DNA of 64,000 nucleotides from Trichaptum fuscoviolaceum (GCA_910574455.1 CAJSYZ010000005.1:2976001-3040000), one strand, 5' to 3'; shown: positions 12,637 through 23,200, counted from the stretch's first letter. Numbers and translations: made by a program. Notes: generated by a model from the letters alone, not told the origin.

Positions 12637-13813
12637 CTATTCACGACTCGCAGAAAGAGCTGCGTCCTCATCTGCGATAACAGCATTGATAGCCGGGTCC
12701 AGATCCGAAGAATAGTAGATATCCGACGAATGAGTACTAAGCTCTGCTATGTCGAGAGCATTTCCTCCGTCTTGCACTTGTAGTGAAGTTTCAGAGCCAT
12801 CATCGCTGAGGACAATAACACGCCCTATCTCTGTCTGGATGACACGAGCTAACCCATCGAACGAAACAGGTGTCGAAGTCGGACATACGAGACCATCGGA
12901 CGATACGGGCGTCGAGGATGGGCACGCCATCTGAGTGACAAACCATTCGTTCGGCATCATAAAGCCATCTGCGTCGGAATCTTGAGTAGAAGGGTCACAT
13001 TGTGACCCTTCCGTCGTACGAGGCAAGATGCCATGCAGCTGTCGCAAGACTGCAGCACCTCCGAGCGCCATGCAGACATCCAGGTCTCGTACCTCCCCGT
13101 TGAAATCAAGTGTTTCCAAGTGCCTTTCGCTATGCAAAACCTTGTCATTAGATTGTTTGAGTGTTAATCAATTATAAGAACTTACACGTGTCCATTGGAG
13201 AGGGTAGTCGTGCAAATGCGATGCACGTCACCGTCCCTCAAGGAAGTCAAATAGTGTGCGATAGCCTCTTCACGAGAAGCGAACTGCTGCTTGCAGTTTC
13301 TTGAAACACCGGACGTGAGGCTGTGAGCCACAATACTATAAAATTCGCTTTCAGCTTGAAGGGTAGAGATAAAATAGGTCGACTGGATTTTTTTTACCTG
13401 CGCTCGGTAATGCCAACGTCAAGACCCGTAGTGACAACATAAAATGTCTTCACAACTGCATCATGTGGTTCTTGAGCTTGCTTCTCTGGTGTTCGGGTGC
13501 CGTCTTCATCGCGAATTTCTGATGTCGTTGAAGTTGAGGGACTGTGTGTAGACTGCACAGTGTTGCCATTCGTCCTGAGTACGGCACATTAGATCATAAT
13601 TAATCATAATTAATGTTGTTAAAGAATGACTTACACATCATTCATGGGATTGAAGAGAGCTCGAAAGGCGTTCGCTATCTCTGGATCCTCTGCAACGATA
13701 AGGGCCGCCTTGACCGCTGCGAAACCGAAAAAAAGCCAGAACTTCATGAGAGAGACCAGCATGGTAACCATCCAGTCATCTGGAAAATGCTGCGCGTAAG
13801 AGCCACGGGCCAT
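12637..13813 (-). CDS. KDZ-associated protein with RNase H1 N-terminal domain
   Basis: The gene reads leftward from a likely ATG at 13813 (MARGSYAQHFPDDW). Exons, judged by GT-AG sites, are about 13813-13634, 13574-13400, 13342-13188 and 13145-12637. The second and third exons give KTFYVVTTGLDVGITER, then IVAHSLTSGVSRNCKQQFASREEAIAHYL. This is the pattern of the RNase H1 N-terminal (viroplasmin-type) domain: YVV-x-G-x-x-x-GI, then an aromatic or basic stretch and a TREEA-type helix. That fold binds RNA-DNA hybrids or dsRNA in RNase H1. The last exon is acidic and serine-rich (SDDGSETSLQV) and ends ALSASRE. No RNase H catalytic domain follows. It lies between the transposase and the divergent partner gene, so a role in the element's cycle is inferred, not known. 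The start codon is uncertain. Confidence 0.65.
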
Positions 13814-14531
13814 TTCAGGTCTTCGAGATATGGGACAGAGAAAGTAAGAAAGGTCGCCGTCAGCGTTGAGGAAGAGGGCAGAGGTTCTGGGTGAGGGAAG
13901 AAGTGGAACTTTACCTGCGCTGAGGCAAAACTGATAGTCGGACCGCTGTGCGATCCAAGACTATTTTTTGATTGGCTGGATGAACAGCAGAAAATCTTGC
14001 AAAAGACGGGCAACTTGAGCGCCGAGCGCTGAGTAGAGCTTCTATGTCAAAACAGTAAGCGATGTCGAAGAGTTTCATTGAATACTGGTAAAGTTACGTA
14101 CAAGAGAGTTTAGAATATCACAGTTAAACACGACATGGCTTTAAACCAATGAGTTTAAGCATCATTGATATGACATAGTATGCACAGAATAATATAGAAA
14201 GTTCATCATGATAGTGAGCCTCCTACGTAGACGGTGAAGTTTCAGAAACGCACCTTCGGGCGCGAAGACAGTCCACAGGGTCACTTTGCGGGCAGCTGGA
14301 TGTCGAGACTCGCCAAATGTCCAAGTCGCTTCGGCTGTAAGCGCTGTCACTCTGGTCGCAGCAAGCTGCATCTTGAAGCTATGAATTGGAAAGGCAAAAA
14401 TGTGAATACAGAGCATCGAAAATTGGAAAAGTTATTGGCAGGCACATACTCAGACAGATACATCGTCCTTCACGACTGCATCTCATCCTGCGTCTTCCGA
14501 GCTCTCCAGCAGACACCAACATCACAGGATC
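13814..14531. other. Divergent intergenic region of the KDZ element
   Basis: About 700 bp between the minus-strand RNase H1-N gene and the plus-strand partner gene. It should contain promoters for both. Short ORFs on both strands are shadows of each other. The N-terminal exon of the minus gene could extend into 13910-14013, which would shorten this gap. Confidence 0.45.
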
Positions 14532-17500
14532 ATGGCACCGCAGCCGTGGACGACTCCAGCGCAGCGACAGTTTCTGTGGACGCATATATCAGCTTTCCGA
14601 GAAGCCCAAGAAGCAAGTAAAACCGACGATTACCTTCTTTCCGTATACAATGAGTGGTTTGCGAGATGGCCATCGGATCCGCAAAGTATTAGGAAGGACA
14701 AAAAGGTGAGCAACATATTCATTTACGAAGTTCAGATAGCTCACCTTTGAATAGAGGGTGTACGATTGGTTAAGAAACAATGCGACACCGTCTCGCTACA
14801 AGGGTCTCGGGGAACTTGCTCACCAAGCTCGTTGTACCATGATACAACTACTCCTCAACAGCGTGCCCGAGCCGAAGAAACGAAAGCCAAAGCCCCATGA
14901 TGCCTTTGCGGTTCTGTATCATGAAGGTCTACAGCAACATCTGGATACGGCCTACAACGCCATGCTTAAGGATGCGACAATCACCAAAAAGGTCAAGAAA
15001 CTCACGTTCCGAAACTTTGAGGTGAAGAGACTCTACACCGCTTCATCGGCGGAGGTCAAGAAAGAGGTGGAGGACTACCGGAATAAGGTAGTTACCGAGG
15101 ATCTAGGTGAAGGCCTTGAGAGGTTCCTGTACGAAAACGAAGTGAATCTTGACAGTTCGGAGAAGGGAAGGCTAGCTGAAGCACGCCAGGCTCAGATGTA
15201 AGGCAATTACTTCTATTTACTGGCATAAACTTACCAGTTACTAGAGCTATCGATATCCTTGAACCGCTGCTTTACGAGGTCAGCAAGACCATTGAGGAGG
15301 TAACTGGCTGGAAATCCTTTTTCCTCGTCGGAGGACCAGAGCCTGCAAGAGAGGGAAAAATTACTTCTTTCTCGTGAGTGGTTTATCTTTTTTTGTGCGT
15401 TCGAGCAGATCTGACTTTGCGAACTAGTGTTGGATCAGGGAAGTCCGTAGACGAGGATAAAACATTCAAGACTCACTGTAAAGAATACAAGTCGAATATC
15501 GAAGATCCCTTTTCTGACTACTTGAGAAAGAATTTCCGTCAGTTTTGTTTCCTTCAAATGCTCTAATACAAACTTACATTCCAACAGGTCCAGAGCAGCG
15601 AGCTGCCTTCGCCAACGTGCCATTTCAGAATCGTGCACCGCCAATAAAGCTTTCAGATGGGATTTCTGACCTTTTGAGGAAGAAGTCTGGAACCAAAAAA
15701 CGAAAGTCAGAGGTTTCCAAGGAGGGCGGTAGCGAAGATGAAGACAGACCTCGCAAAAAAGGCCAGCGAAGAGAGTCACCCTCTGACCTCGATACACCAT
15801 CGACTCCAAATCCTTCCCCTACTTCTATTCCATTGATCGATACCTCAGCGGACATCGATTTGATGCATCCGATAGCGAACGGAGCCACGGGGCTCAGCCC
15901 GCCAAATCCGACTCCGAGTCCAACGTCAGACCAATCAAGCCATTCTACGTCGTCTGAAAGATCATCGGAGGTCAATCGGATAGTTGAGATGGAGGTGGAT
16001 AAGTCTCAACCTCAATCACTCCAGATTATTGCCAAGAGGGTCGAGAATAATGGAGCGGTGTCGTTCAAGATGGCGAGCGATGGCTCATGGATTACTGCGT
16101 ACGAGCTTGAGAGACTCAAGAAGATTCAGGAGAATAAGAGGATATTGGAAGGCATAATGCCTATACCCGCTAGTCAGCTGCTGATGTCGTCGCAAACGCA
16201 ATCGAAGAAGAAAGTCGCCCCGAGACAGCGTCGTGACCGTGTAGACGTTTCCGTGCCAAAGACACGGTCTCAAGCCAAGTGAGCTATTTTCGTCACCAAG
16301 TCGATCGTCGGTGCCGGTTACTACTAGTACCCGGACCAGCGATTGACCCTTTATAGGTATCAATTTATTGACTCGTCACTTACAGACAGACAGGCGCTTC
16401 TCACGCACAGCCAGAGAGCGCCCATACTGGCACGCGCGTCTCAGCGCCTGCTTCTACTCGAATCCCATTAGATCCCATCGACAACCGCATTTCTGCGGCC
16501 TCACGGGGCTTAGACGACATCAATTTTGACGAATACGATGCGCCTGAGCACCTGGAAGGCCATCATGATGATTCGGCTTCGCTGCAGCTTGGATTAGAAG
16601 ATGTGGCACTGAACAGCCCATTCTCAGCTCGTTTGGATCGACGTTCAAGCTCATCAACCTTTACGCCATTCTCAACTGCTGCTTTGCACGACACATCTAC
16701 TAGTGACGAATTTTCATCCACCCCGACCGTAGGGACATTGTCAAACGGCACACAGGACGACGCATCCGACGCTCGTTTGGATCGACATTCAAGCTCATCA
16801 ACCTTTACGCCATCTCCAACTGCTGCTTTGCACAACACATCTACTACTCGTGACGAATCTTCATCCACCCCAACCGACGTAGGGCCATTTTCCAACGGTG
16901 CACAGGACGACGCATCCGACGCTCGTTTGGATCGACGTTCACTCTCCTCATCAAATGCAGCGTCAAACGCCTATTCCGTCACTCGCGTAGATCGAATTCT
17001 ACCACCTGCTGACGCAGACTCACTGGAATTCCCGAATATTGACCATTCCTTATTACCACCATGGCTTTCTGGTCCGGTCTTGTTTCTTGCGAAGGAATTC
17101 ACAGGGTGTAAGGAGCTTTCGGTTGTTCGTGGTCTGGTGGCATGGGAGTTTAGTCTGGACCTGGTGCGTTAATAAGTTAAGCATAAAGAAAGTAAATATA
17201 ACTTACTATATTCTCTTAGATTGATTGCAGAATGGACACAAATGGTCGACCGGGGGCTGTTTCTTGGTGGCTGGGAAGGGGCCGGCCACTAGACAAGTAT
17301 GAGCAGCCCCTTGACCTTCCATCCTACAACAAAGCGATGCAAAAGTGGTGGGCTTCTCACCAGCCCACTTGCAGGCTTGAGTCCGAAGGCCTCGAATCGT
17401 GGCCACTCCGTCAAATGGTCCCCTCAGAAGAATCGTGGAAATCCATGCGCAAGGGTGGCAAGAACGGTTTCTTGGTGTTCGTCATGGCGCTATATTGGTG

Positions 17501-17771
17501 GAGGCTCGAGGCTCGGAGACAAGACAGTCAGGAGGCTCTTGGTGAGTTCTACTCTGTCGTAGACGACGTGCTGTATGTTTTCAGGAGTGTCCTCTCCCTG
17601 GATCGACATGCGCGCGCGACAGACGGCGCTCGATCTATTGTGACGAGCTCGTCGGAAAGGCCTCCAATATCTGAAGGCAAGAAGTCATCCCATTTGTCTG
17701 CAGAGGCAGAAACTCGCCGTGCAAATAACGACGGTGTAAGGCTCACCCGAGCCCGTGCTGCGAAGCATTAG
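14532..17771 (+). CDS. KDZ-element partner protein (large accessory protein)
   Basis: Translation starts at ATG 14532 (MAPQPWTTPAQRQFLW). About seven exons follow: 14532-14706, 14757-15199, about 15243-15374, 15429-15537, 15590-16280, about 16386-17163 and 17218-17771. The N-terminal motif WTTPAQRQFL...YNEWFARWP is typical of a family of accessory proteins next to KDZ transposases in Agaricomycetes. Later blocks also fit it: EVTGWKSFFLVGGPEP with a following GSGKS, PPWLSGPVLFLAKEFTG, and QKWWASHQPTCRLE...FVMALYWWRLEA near the C-terminus. The middle is basic and disordered (KKRKSEVSKEGG). A 40-odd residue tandem repeat (ARLDRRSSSSTFTP) lies at 16624-16950. Function is not established; co-occurrence with the transposase suggests a DNA-binding or assembly role. 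Stop at 17771. Confidence 0.8.
16624..16950 (+). repeat. In-frame tandem repeat in the KDZ partner gene
   Basis: Two and a half copies of a unit of about 150 bp, each starting at GCTCGTTTGGATCGAC (16626, 16772, 16920). It encodes ARLDR(R/H)SSSSTFTP followed by a serine/threonine-rich stretch and GTQDDASD. The copies differ by a few codons and keep the reading frame. Confidence 0.85.
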
Positions 17772-18009
17772 TTTCATTCTTTTAAACATATCTAATTAAT
17801 CTTTTAATTTTGTTCCTTTTGTTACGTAGTCAAACCCATTCCTCATATAATATTAATCATTTTAATCTGAATTTCTGTGTGACTATAAAGAAATCCACTT
17901 TAAAAATCATGCCTCAGGGTCCATGAAGCTCCTCGGGATCAGCCGTACTACATATTAGGCAAGGACCCAGTATAATAATGGGAAAAGGCTCGACTACCGG
18001 CCAAAAGCA

Positions 18010-18125
18010 AGTGAGCAATGGCACGCAGTAGTTACTGTGCAAATTTTGCGGTAATTACTGCGATTTATTCACACTGCCTTGCGATAATCACTGTAAGTCA
18101 ATGAATTAAACAGCTGGTAGCAGTG
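18010..18125 (-). repeat. Right terminal inverted repeat of the KDZ element
   Basis: Read on the minus strand from 18125 it begins CACTGCTACCAGC, then shows GGCAGTGTGAATAAA and GCAGTAATTAC, the inverted match to 5114-5240. The target duplication TGAATTA follows at 18126-18132. The region 17772-18009 between the last gene and this repeat holds nothing recognisable. Confidence 0.8.
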
Positions 18126-19391
18126 TGAATTATATCATCGTGCACAATGCCCACAATAGCCGGAAGATACACCTAAGTGGATTGCATCAGATATCAGCAA
18201 ACCACCGCCTCGAGCGAGATGCAAAGACCACATACTTTCATAAGCGCCTTTGAATCATTACCTGTCCATTGCTTGAAGCCTCGACCTTCAGGAAATCTGA
18301 GAAGACCAGGAAAAGGAGCAGCAACTCTGATTCTACGTGAAAGTTAGCAATGGTATTCACATTAAACGACTTGTAAGGTAATAGTGCCTTTTATCCACAA
18401 TATCCAGCTCTGTCGTGGTCATGCACTGGCAAATCCACTCAACAAGATGGTCCTTGAACACGCCTTTGATGATTTGGTGCAGCAGGTCCGGAGATATGAG
18501 ATCGCATATATCTGCGCGCGGAAAGTCATTGGTGAAAGGCTACAGAACAACATACAAGTTGCAGAATACGCATCCAGTGAAGAAGTTGAAGTACGTACCA
18601 CAATATCCTGGTGGAACCCGTACTCTTTCCGGATTGTTGCTCTATTAATGTTGTTGCCATCTACTTGATCTATCAATTGTTCGTGCAGCTCTTTTGTTCG
18701 AGGATTTGAAACAAATTCCAAATTATCTAGGTCCTTGTGAGGTGCTGTGCATCTATGCCGCCACAGTAAGTCATTGCCTCAGACTCGGATATGATTTTGG
18801 GAAAGGACGGTACTTACTTGCAGCACCATCCAGTGCATATTGCGCATAGACTCACCTGTTCCGGATAATCGGCTATATACGAGCCGAGTCCGAGAACCGA
18901 CCTACGCAAGTGACCATCAGGACACCGGAGAATGGTTAACTCAGTGTTTATGGACATGGCGGTCTTCAGTGAACTCAAGATTTTTGATATAGACGAATGA
19001 AAAATTTGATGTCGAAAGCGGCGGAATTCATCTGACTTTTCGTATTGCCGCTCAGCTGCAAAATGTGTCAGAGCTAATCAAATATTACGGTATGATACAC
19101 ACTCTTTGGTATTGCTAGAAATGCTACAAGCTGGACTGTATTCAATTTCTGTGACCGCCGGGCCTTGTTAGATACATTCCCGATGGAGAGATACAACGGA
19201 TAGTATTCGTTATTTCCAGTTCCGACAGAGACTGTTGTCTTATTGCTCCCTAAGATCACCGGAACAAACATAGATCCATGGACTGCTTTATCTTCGGCGT
19301 AGATCTTGTTCTAGGTCAAGGATAATCAGCATGTTTCCTGCGAGTTTATGATTCATGACCTACAGCCTGTTCCCAAGCAAAATTTCCGGAC
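18126..19391 (-). pseudogene. Plavaka-type transposase, middle piece
   Basis: The piece reads leftward from the gypsy insertion point (19391) to the KDZ insertion point (18126). It begins GNFAWEQAVGHES, then after an intron FVPVILGSNKTTVSV and YYPLYLSIGNVSN, then SILR-type text ILRCPDGHLRRSVLG and YIADYPEQV. Next come RCTAPHKDLDNLEF and, after another intron, DLISPDLLHQIIKGVFKDHL and FPEGRGFKQWTGNDSKALMK. It ends VYLPAIVGIVHDDII at the KDZ junction. These are the central blocks of Plavaka transposases, in the family's order. Introns use GT-AG sites (for example at about 18834-18770). No extra stops were noticed in the conserved exons. Confidence 0.85.
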
Positions 19392-20209
19392 TGTTACGAC
19401 CGTCGGGAATTGTAGCGGGAAACAGTTTCGGGAAACTGGAATTCGCGACAAGAACCCGCGTTCGGGAATCTGGATTCGCGACTGGGAACGAGCGTGGGAA
19501 TTCAGGCGGGAAACGCGCGGGATTCTATCCAGGCGCGTCGCGGGATTCTCAAGGCCAGCTAGGACTCTTCACTGCTTTGAACGTCAAGTAAGCGGATCCC
19601 TAAGGAAGCACTCCACAAGTAAGTATTGCGCAACTAACTACACAGGAGAAAAGAGAGAGATCGCACCTAAGGAAGCACTCCACAAGAGGTCAAAAGTGGG
19701 GTGCTCCTTACGATGCCTACAGCTATTTATCTACTTCGTAAAGACTGTATAGTTAATCTACGCTAAATGTCCTTGCGCAATGCGCACCTATCTACTACAA
19801 ACGATACATGCTACGACCGCACTGCTAGGCATGTCTATCCCGTCTTTCCAGATGGCTACGGCCTGTCCGTGGACGTCAGCGTCCGGTCCGGGGCCGCGAC
19901 TAGCCAGACTAGGTATGCCAGACTGTTGCAGGTCGTCACCTTGAGGTACTAACGGATTAATGAGCGTATGTTGATAAGTGAATGTACGTGTGCCGTGGCG
20001 GGTCGTCGTAAATGAGTGTGTGTATGCGTGCATGGTTGCCGGGACGGTGGTGCGGGATAAGTCACGTGAGCATGGGATCGTGCGATTCGGGAATGAGGTT
20101 TCGCGCGGGGAATCCAATGGCGGGATTCTCCCCGCGGGTTTGTCTGCTCATGTCGGGATCCTTGGCGGGAAAGTGCGGGAAATGAGAAAAGGAGCCCGGG
20201 ATCTCGACA
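19392..20209 (-). repeat. 3' LTR of gypsy copy 2
   Basis: TG...CA termini (TGTTACGACC to ATCTCGACA on plus). A polypurine tract on minus, TTTGGAGGGGGG, ends just beside 20210, as expected for the primer of plus-strand synthesis. Length 818 bp. Confidence 0.93.
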
Positions 20210-20340
20210 TTACCCCCCTCCAAAGGCGCAACTCCGGGGCGCCAAGCTTGAATCTTGCTCAGGTCACAGAGCTCGATAGCGTTGACTTCTCGAGGGGCGT
20301 CCGGGTGTTTTCGATAGAAACTGCGAATTTTAGCCTTTGC
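20210..20340 (-). CDS. C-terminal end of the gypsy polyprotein plus polypurine tract
   Basis: Beyond the TIR element the polyprotein frame resumes as AKIRSFYRKHPDAPREVNAI, a typical end of the chromodomain region. This part is separated from the main integrase ORF by the insertion at 20341-23934. The frame stays open through the polypurine tract and about 45 codons into the 3' LTR before a TGA near 20060. Position of the true stop is therefore inside the LTR. Confidence 0.7.
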
Positions 20341-20503
20341 CGATCACCACAGATCATAGGGTGCACCCAATTCTGTCCTGACAGGCATCAGAATGGATCG
20401 GATACAAATTCCAAATAAGGAAATATATTACATCATCTGTATCGGATAAACTTAAATCGAATTTTGATGTGGAAAATAAATTATTAAACAAGAAACATAA
20501 AAA

Positions 20504-20580
20504 GGTGTTGACCACGGATCGAACTTGTAGCTGCCCAACATTCCAAACACAACAATCTAAGCAACTCAGCCATCTGACTG
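20504..20580 (-). repeat. tRNA-like sequence inside the 3.6-kb TIR element
   Basis: On minus, TGGCTGAGTTGC (A-box like) is followed about 45 bases later by GTTCGATCC (perfect B box). The whole is about 72-75 bases. The acceptor stem does not pair convincingly and I see no clear anticodon loop, so it is probably a tRNA relic or SINE head, not a working tRNA gene. Confidence 0.4.
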
Positions 20581-20816
20581 ATAAATGTTATTGAAATCAA
20601 AGCAATATAGTGTGTACTTTACGAGACTTGATTAATTTATTTTCATTAGTTTTTAATTTTCTCATAGAAATGTGGTATCCGATACAAGTGTATCCAATAC
20701 ACTTGTATCGGATACCATCCGCCCCCATCCTCAGTGGGGTTAAGACCTGCATCAGAACGGGGCCACGACCACCAATGCGCAGCCAGCGGCCAGCGGCCGT
20801 GACCGTGGGCCTTGTC

Positions 20817-21527
20817 TCAGAGAGTCAGAGCGAGAACGCGACGGCGAACGAGAGCGAGAGTCATGTCGGTGGATGAAACGTCGGGTGGGGGACGATCGTG
20901 AACGTTATCGCAAGTCGTATCAACTTGGGGCGGTGAGCGTGGTCGGCGGAAGGGTCGCGTGGTGACAAGTGTCGACGAAGAGGGCTGCGGCTGCGGTTGC
21001 GGCTGCAATGTGGTATTGGGGATCGCTCTCGACGGTCGCGCGGTCCTAGTGGGGGCGGCATCATTTCCCTGTCTCTGTCTCGATAGCTCACTGATTGTTT
21101 CCTGTCTGACATCCCTATTCCTCTCTCTTGCCGCCAGCTCTTCCTCTCGCACCTTCCTCAATCTGTCCTCCTCCATACGCCTTAGCCTGTCCTTCTCCTC
21201 TTTTTCTGTCTCCCGCTTGTCCCTTTGCGCCTGGTACCTCGCGCGTTCTTCTTCTCGCCGCCGTTCGCGCTCTTCACTCTCGATGAGACGCTGGTGACGG
21301 CGTTCTTCCTGTTTTTCTCTGTCAAAGGCATCGCCCTCGGCGTAGTCGTCCCGTGTGCCTAAAGCACGTGCCATTTTATGGAGCTCCTTTTTCTTTGCAG
21401 CCGCGATTGCATGTGTGTCAGACGGCTCGAGTGAATTAGCGGACCCTACTGAGTCTGCCAGAGAAGCGAGTAACCCAAGCGACCATCGTGCATGTCGGAA
21501 TGGAAAGCGATTCCAAAGTCGAGCCAT
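20817..21527 (-). CDS. Coiled-coil protein of unknown function (cargo of TIR element)
   Basis: A 236-residue ORF starting MARLWNRFPFRHARWS. The middle (about residues 60-150) is a highly charged helical stretch, EERERRREEERARYQAQRD and similar, certainly a coiled coil or single alpha-helix. The tail is proline/glutamine-rich (QPQPQPQPSSS) and arginine-rich. I do not recognise a family. It may be a captured host sequence, because no transposase is present in the element. The ORF reaches close to the element's left subterminal repeats. Confidence 0.4.
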   Translation of the reverse strand: MARLWNRFPFRHARWSLGLLASLADSVGSANSLEPSDTHAIAAAKKKELHKMARALGTRDDYAEGDAFDREKQEERRHQRLIESEERERRREEERARYQAQRDKRETEKEEKDRLRRMEEDRLRKVREEELAARERNRDVRQETISELSRQRQGNDAAPTRTARPSRAIPNTTLQPQPQPQPSSSTLVTTRPFRRPRSPPQVDTTCDNVHDRPPPDVSSTDMTLALVRRRVLALTL

Positions 21528-21889
21528 GTTGTTGCTGGAGATGGCTGGGTAGCTCAGGCGCCGGTTTCCGTTCTAACTCCAAAGAGCACAGTGACTGGGT
21601 AGAGTTTGCAACAGCCAGTCAGTAAAGCTCATCTCTGGATGAGCCTGGAAGTTCAGACTGACCTCGGTTAAACTAGGCTTGAACGACGGTAATGAAAGAT
21701 TAGCAGACAATGTTCGGGGGAAGGTATTTGAGGACAAGTTACGGCCAAGCGTTCGAAAGCAATTGTATCGTCGTATGCTCGTTGTCGGTCCAATTGGCGA
21801 CCTTCAACGTACAAATCTGCGGTCCAGAGCGCAGTAAGGTCAAGGTGCCGACATCGAATGACAGGAACGTCTTGCACATGCGCGTTGCG

Positions 21890-22348
21890 TCAAGGCGCCT
21901 CCGTCTGTTGCCCAGGCACACCACGTTCATAGAGCGAGATGTCGAGCTCGTAGAGGTTGGGACATACGACGACTGCGAGTGTGGAGGAGTGGTGGAGAGC
22001 CTGATCAGGATGCTCGCAGTCGTGTGTGATGCGCAGACACGCAACGGCATTACCGAGCTCGCGGCCGTGTTCTGTCTTGCGGTCGACCGTGTGGGCGAAG
22101 GACTTGCAGGCAGTCTCTGAGCGCAGAATGACGGGCGAGTAGGCGCCGACGAGCGCGCAGTCGGCGGGGAGGCGATCATCGGGTGCGAGGTTGTCGTCGT
22201 AGTTGGCGGCCTCGACAGATCGATTATAACTTCCATAGAGAGAGCTTCGAGATACCTCAGATGCGCTACGGCAGACATGCGCGAGTTGGATGACGGTGAC
22301 CAAGCTCGCTCGAGGTAGACACTCGACTGCAAGGTGCTTGTCCGTCAT
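21890..22348 (-). CDS. F-box/LRR-like fragment (tentative), cargo of TIR element
   Basis: The frame starting MTDKHLAVECLPRASL is 152 residues. Its second half, GRELGNAVACLRITHDCEHPDQALHHSSTLAVVVCPNLYELDISLY, resembles the leucine-rich part of basidiomycete F-box proteins (a CPNLYELDISLY-type strand). The next frame (22332-21739) is also long, and just downstream GPQICTLKVANWTDNEHTTIQLLSNAWP looks like another such repeat in that frame, so a frameshift or intron may join them. This would be a truncated captured host gene. Low certainty. Confidence 0.35.
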   Translation of the reverse strand: MTDKHLAVECLPRASLVTVIQLAHVCRSASEVSRSSLYGSYNRSVEAANYDDNLAPDDRLPADCALVGAYSPVILRSETACKSFAHTVDRKTEHGRELGNAVACLRITHDCEHPDQALHHSSTLAVVVCPNLYELDISLYERGVPGQQTEAP

Positions 22349-22702
22349 GCGTCTAAGGTCTGAGAGTCAGTGGATAGCTAAAGAATTTTGAGCTGCAATA
22401 CACACCTTCTTAGGATCTGCCATTGTGCCTTACAGTTAAGATATGTAAGTTAGTAGATGCCGAACAAGACATAGTAGTGACTTGTGCGTTGGGGGACATT
22501 GACCGTGAGAATAACGCGGTCGTGTGACTGACAAAACAATGACGCGTCAGTCATGTGAATCAGTTAGGGCGGGCCTCAAATACCCAAGTATGGAAATCCG
22601 GATACGACCGAAGCCTGCCCGAAATATGGTATGAAAATTAACACTTAAGGCTTCGTAAAGAAGCACTAAAGACTTTCCTTTCCCCTCTTCGTCCCTCAAC
22701 AT

Positions 22703-23200
22703 TTGGGTACAGCAGCCTTCGGGCTTCGTGTGTCTAAATGGCACAGCAGGACTACTCTTCGCGAGTCGTCCTCGTCTGTCGCAGAATCACCAAGTGGACG
22801 CACACCTTTCCTGAACACCTCCTTTCGCATCTCTTACTTCTCTTTCTCTCGGCCTACCGTTCTGCCCGAACCATCTCAGCCAAGTCTCTTCGTCAAGTGC
22901 ATGTCATGGGCCGCGCGTGCTCCGTGGTTTTGGTGAGTTCTCCGCTTTTGCAGTCGCCTTGGGTTCCTCATGGCCTTGCGCTCTCGAATTCTCCAACGCC
23001 ACCCTCTTCAACCCACGATCCGCACTTGGTTTTACTCCTGTGGCCCCTCAGTCCTCGTCCGTCTTGCATCGCTCGCTGCATCCTCCTTTGTAATTCAGGC
23101 TGTCAAGTACGGTCAGTACTCCTTCAGTCCTTTGTATTTTTGCGCGCGACTTAATCTTCTCCCTCCCTTTCGCAACATGTGCCCGAGCATGGCATGTCAT
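22703..23200 (+). other. Possible captured gene fragment, unclassified
   Basis: Several overlapping plus-strand frames are open (from 22703, 22738 and 22970) with a plausible donor GTGAGT at 22933. The peptide FRISYFSFSRPTVLPEP and the later RTWFYSCGPSVLVRLASLAAS match nothing I know. Codon usage looks more like coding than the AT-rich flanks. It could equally be chance. Confidence 0.25.

Larger units (their letters stand above)
5114..18125. mobile_element. KDZ-superfamily DNA transposon, 13.0 kb, apparently complete
   Basis: The element is bounded by 7-bp duplications (TGAATTA) and imperfect terminal inverted repeats. The left end begins CAGTCCTACCAGC; the right end, read inward on minus, begins CACTGCTACCAGC. 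Similarity continues inward for roughly 120 bp, including AAGGCAATGTGAATAAA against AAGGCAGTGTGAATAAA and the word GCAGTAATTAC. It holds three genes: a CxC2-KDZ transposase (minus), a protein with an RNase H1 N-terminal domain (minus) and a large partner protein (plus, divergent). This content matches autonomous KDZ elements of Agaricomycetes as known from the literature on KDZ transposons. It sits inside the Plavaka transposase gene. Confidence 0.88.

Noticed and set aside
5114..18125. A TET/JBP dioxygenase gene, often linked to KDZ transposons in basidiomycetes
   Set aside because: I searched the translated frames for the HxD...H pattern and the usual flanking motifs and found none. The third gene has an RNase H1 N-terminal domain instead.
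19978..20418. Plus-strand ORF across the LTR border
   Set aside because: It runs through the LTR into the antisense of the polyprotein tail and the TIR element, so it is not conserved as a unit. Only the version at the left edge (1228-2295) continues into a long non-repeat frame.
20817..21297. Plus-strand ORF at 20959-21297, opposite the coiled-coil ORF
   Set aside because: It is the complement of a low-complexity charged stretch (leucine/serine-rich antisense). The minus frame is longer and more protein-like.
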